Shown here: one piece after another, positions 5,985-6,815 of the stretch | How the letters are laid out: each line of letters opens with the position of its first letter | Position numbering within the stretch: position 1 is the first letter of the stretch | From: an uncultured Eubacteriales bacterium | GTDB lineage: Bacteria; Bacillota; Clostridia; Oscillospirales; UMGS1783 | Assembly: GCA_900555065.1 (NCBI GenBank) | Contig: USJY01000073.1 | Span: 1-6,815 of the forward strand | Direction of reading: 5' to 3' | Length of the DNA: 6,815 nt | Made by a program: the position numbers and the translations under genes | Notes under the pieces: model-generated | What the model was told of the DNA's origin: nothing | The model's input: only the letters and a program-made list of their open reading frames with translations | The model's database searches: none

Positions 5985-6690
5985 GTTCCTTTTTCCTTTC
6001 TCGCTCTAAGCGTTCGCGTTCCGCCTGCGGCAGGCGCAGGTAAACCGGCATGATTTCCTGGTGTCCGGTGAGGGCGATTTCCCCCGCCGCATACGCATGC
6101 TCCGCCGCGGCGCCCACCATGGCCGGCTGCAGCTGCAGCTGGCATTCGGGTGCAGGGGCGCAGGGGAGCCTGTCCTTACATTCATTATAACACAGCGTCG
6201 CTCCGTCGCCAACAAAAATTACCGGCGCGCCGCGCCGCGTCAGTTCGTCTGCAAGCGCTGCGGCGGAAACGGCCCTATCCGGGCAGAGGCGGTGCATATT
6301 CTGTTTTCGCGCAAACAGCGCGTTATAGACCTGTCCGCGCCGCGCGTCCATGCAGGCCGCGATCACTCCGTCAAAACAGGCGATGTTGTATGCGAGCGCA
6401 AGCAGGGAAGACACGGGCAGCAGCGGCAGTCCCGCCGACATTGCCAGTCCTTTCGCCGTCGCCAGCCCGATCCGTATGCCTGTAAACGAGCCGGGGCCGA
6501 CTGTTACTGCGATCGCGTCCATATCCCGAAGCTTCATGCGCAGGCTCGAGAGCAGGTCGTTTACGGAAACGAGCAGGGTTTCGCTGTGCGTGTAGCCGCA
6601 GTCCAGCATCACGCTGCCCAGTATCTGCCCGTCGCGCAAAACGGCCGCTCCGCCTGCGCGGGAACAGCTGTCTAAAGCCAGAATCCGCAT
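5962..6690 (-). CDS. tsaB: tRNA t6A37 threonylcarbamoyladenosine biosynthesis protein TsaB
   Basis: TsaB (YeaZ) is the non-catalytic partner that binds TsaD and TsaE in the complex transferring the threonylcarbamoyl group to A37 of ANN-decoding tRNAs. The 242-residue protein opens with MRILALDSCSRAGGAAV, the ASKHA-fold first strand, contains the diagnostic VGPGSFTGIRIGLATAKGLA at 64-83, and ends with the family PVYLRLPQAERE segment. It then has a highly charged tail ([17 protein letters not shown]) encoded where the gene overlaps the rpiB start. The start ATG 6690 has AAGGAG (6698-6703) at 7 bases. tsaE often lies just upstream in related genomes, but the window ends before that could be judged. 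tsaD is not in the window. Confidence 0.95.
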   Translation of the reverse strand: MRILALDSCSRAGGAAVLRDGQILGSVMLDCGYTHSETLLVSVNDLLSSLRMKLRDMDAIAVTVGPGSFTGIRIGLATAKGLAMSAGLPLLPVSSLLALAYNIACFDGVIAACMDARRGQVYNALFARKQNMHRLCPDRAVSAAALADELTRRGAPVIFVGDGATLCYNECKDRLPCAPAPECQLQLQPAMVGAAAEHAYAAGEIALTGHQEIMPVYLRLPQAERERLERERKKEHETDHRE

Positions 6691-6815
6691 AACCGCTCTC
6701 CTTTCCTGTGCAATATGTTCATGTTACCATGCGCAACCCGAAAAACCGCAGCCCATAACTCAAAAGCCCTGAGTCCGGCGGCCCTTCATAGCCTCGCAGT
6801 CCGCCAGCCTCGCGG
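6691..6815. other. Upstream region of tsaB at the window edge
   Basis: Besides the tsaB ribosome binding site, no feature is firm. On the minus strand two frames are open from the window edge, with stops at 6719-6721 and 6760-6762. Either could be the end of an upstream operon gene, but neither fragment resembles TsaE to me. An 8-base direct repeat AGCCTCGC occurs at 6790-6797 and 6806-6813. A weak extended minus-strand -10-like TGGTAACAT lies near 6722-6730, without a matching -35 box. Confidence 0.35.

Noticed and set aside
6123..6141. Tandem CAGCTG-type repeat within tsaB.
   Set aside because: It simply encodes QLQLQP in frame within a variable part of TsaB and is too short to be a meaningful repeat element.
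6691..6740. Possible sigma-A promoter for the tsaB operon.
   Set aside because: A TGGTAACAT -10-like element is present but no acceptable -35 box at 16-18 bases; the operon may well start upstream of the window.

Overview
The window is an ordinary-looking stretch of chromosome from a GC-rich, probably low-G+C-relative (Firmicutes/Clostridia-type) bacterium. This is inferred from strong AGGAGG-type ribosome binding sites, GTG and TTG starts, tight same-strand gene packing and the family content (TsaB, RpiB, Upp, MscL, an iron-type alcohol dehydrogenase and a half-size ABC exporter). No 16S or other taxonomic marker is present, so the assignment is tentative.

Layout. Bases 1-345 hold no convincing gene. 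They are unusually rich in short perfect inverted repeats and end in a terminator-like hairpin just upstream of the ribosome binding site of a plus-strand half-size ABC exporter (346-2085). A 226-base intergenic region follows and closes with a 30-base perfect palindrome that serves as a bidirectional terminator between two converging genes. All remaining genes lie on the minus strand. Read in the direction of transcription they are tsaB (6690-5962), rpiB (5984-5526), upp (5503-4871), an iron-containing alcohol dehydrogenase (4858-3734), mscL (3728-3276), a strong terminator (3238-3213), and a separate nitrilase-superfamily amidohydrolase gene (3190-2312).

How the genes fit together. tsaB through mscL look like one operon: tsaB and rpiB overlap by 23 bases, the next gaps are 22 and 12 bases, and the mscL ribosome binding site lies across the stop codon of the dehydrogenase gene. 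The operon mixes housekeeping jobs: tRNA t6A modification (TsaB), pentose phosphate isomerisation (RpiB), uracil salvage with PRPP (Upp), aldehyde/alcohol redox chemistry, and osmotic emergency release (MscL). RpiB and Upp are linked in principle through ribose-5-phosphate and PRPP; the others look like shared transcription rather than a shared pathway. The amidohydrolase lies between two strong terminators and is probably expressed on its own.

I found no mobile element, CRISPR array, rRNA or tRNA, and no clear new multi-gene system. The part least explained by known features is the palindrome-rich leader at 61-325 in front of the ABC exporter. It contains mutually exclusive stems followed by a terminator-like hairpin and could be a cis-regulatory RNA.
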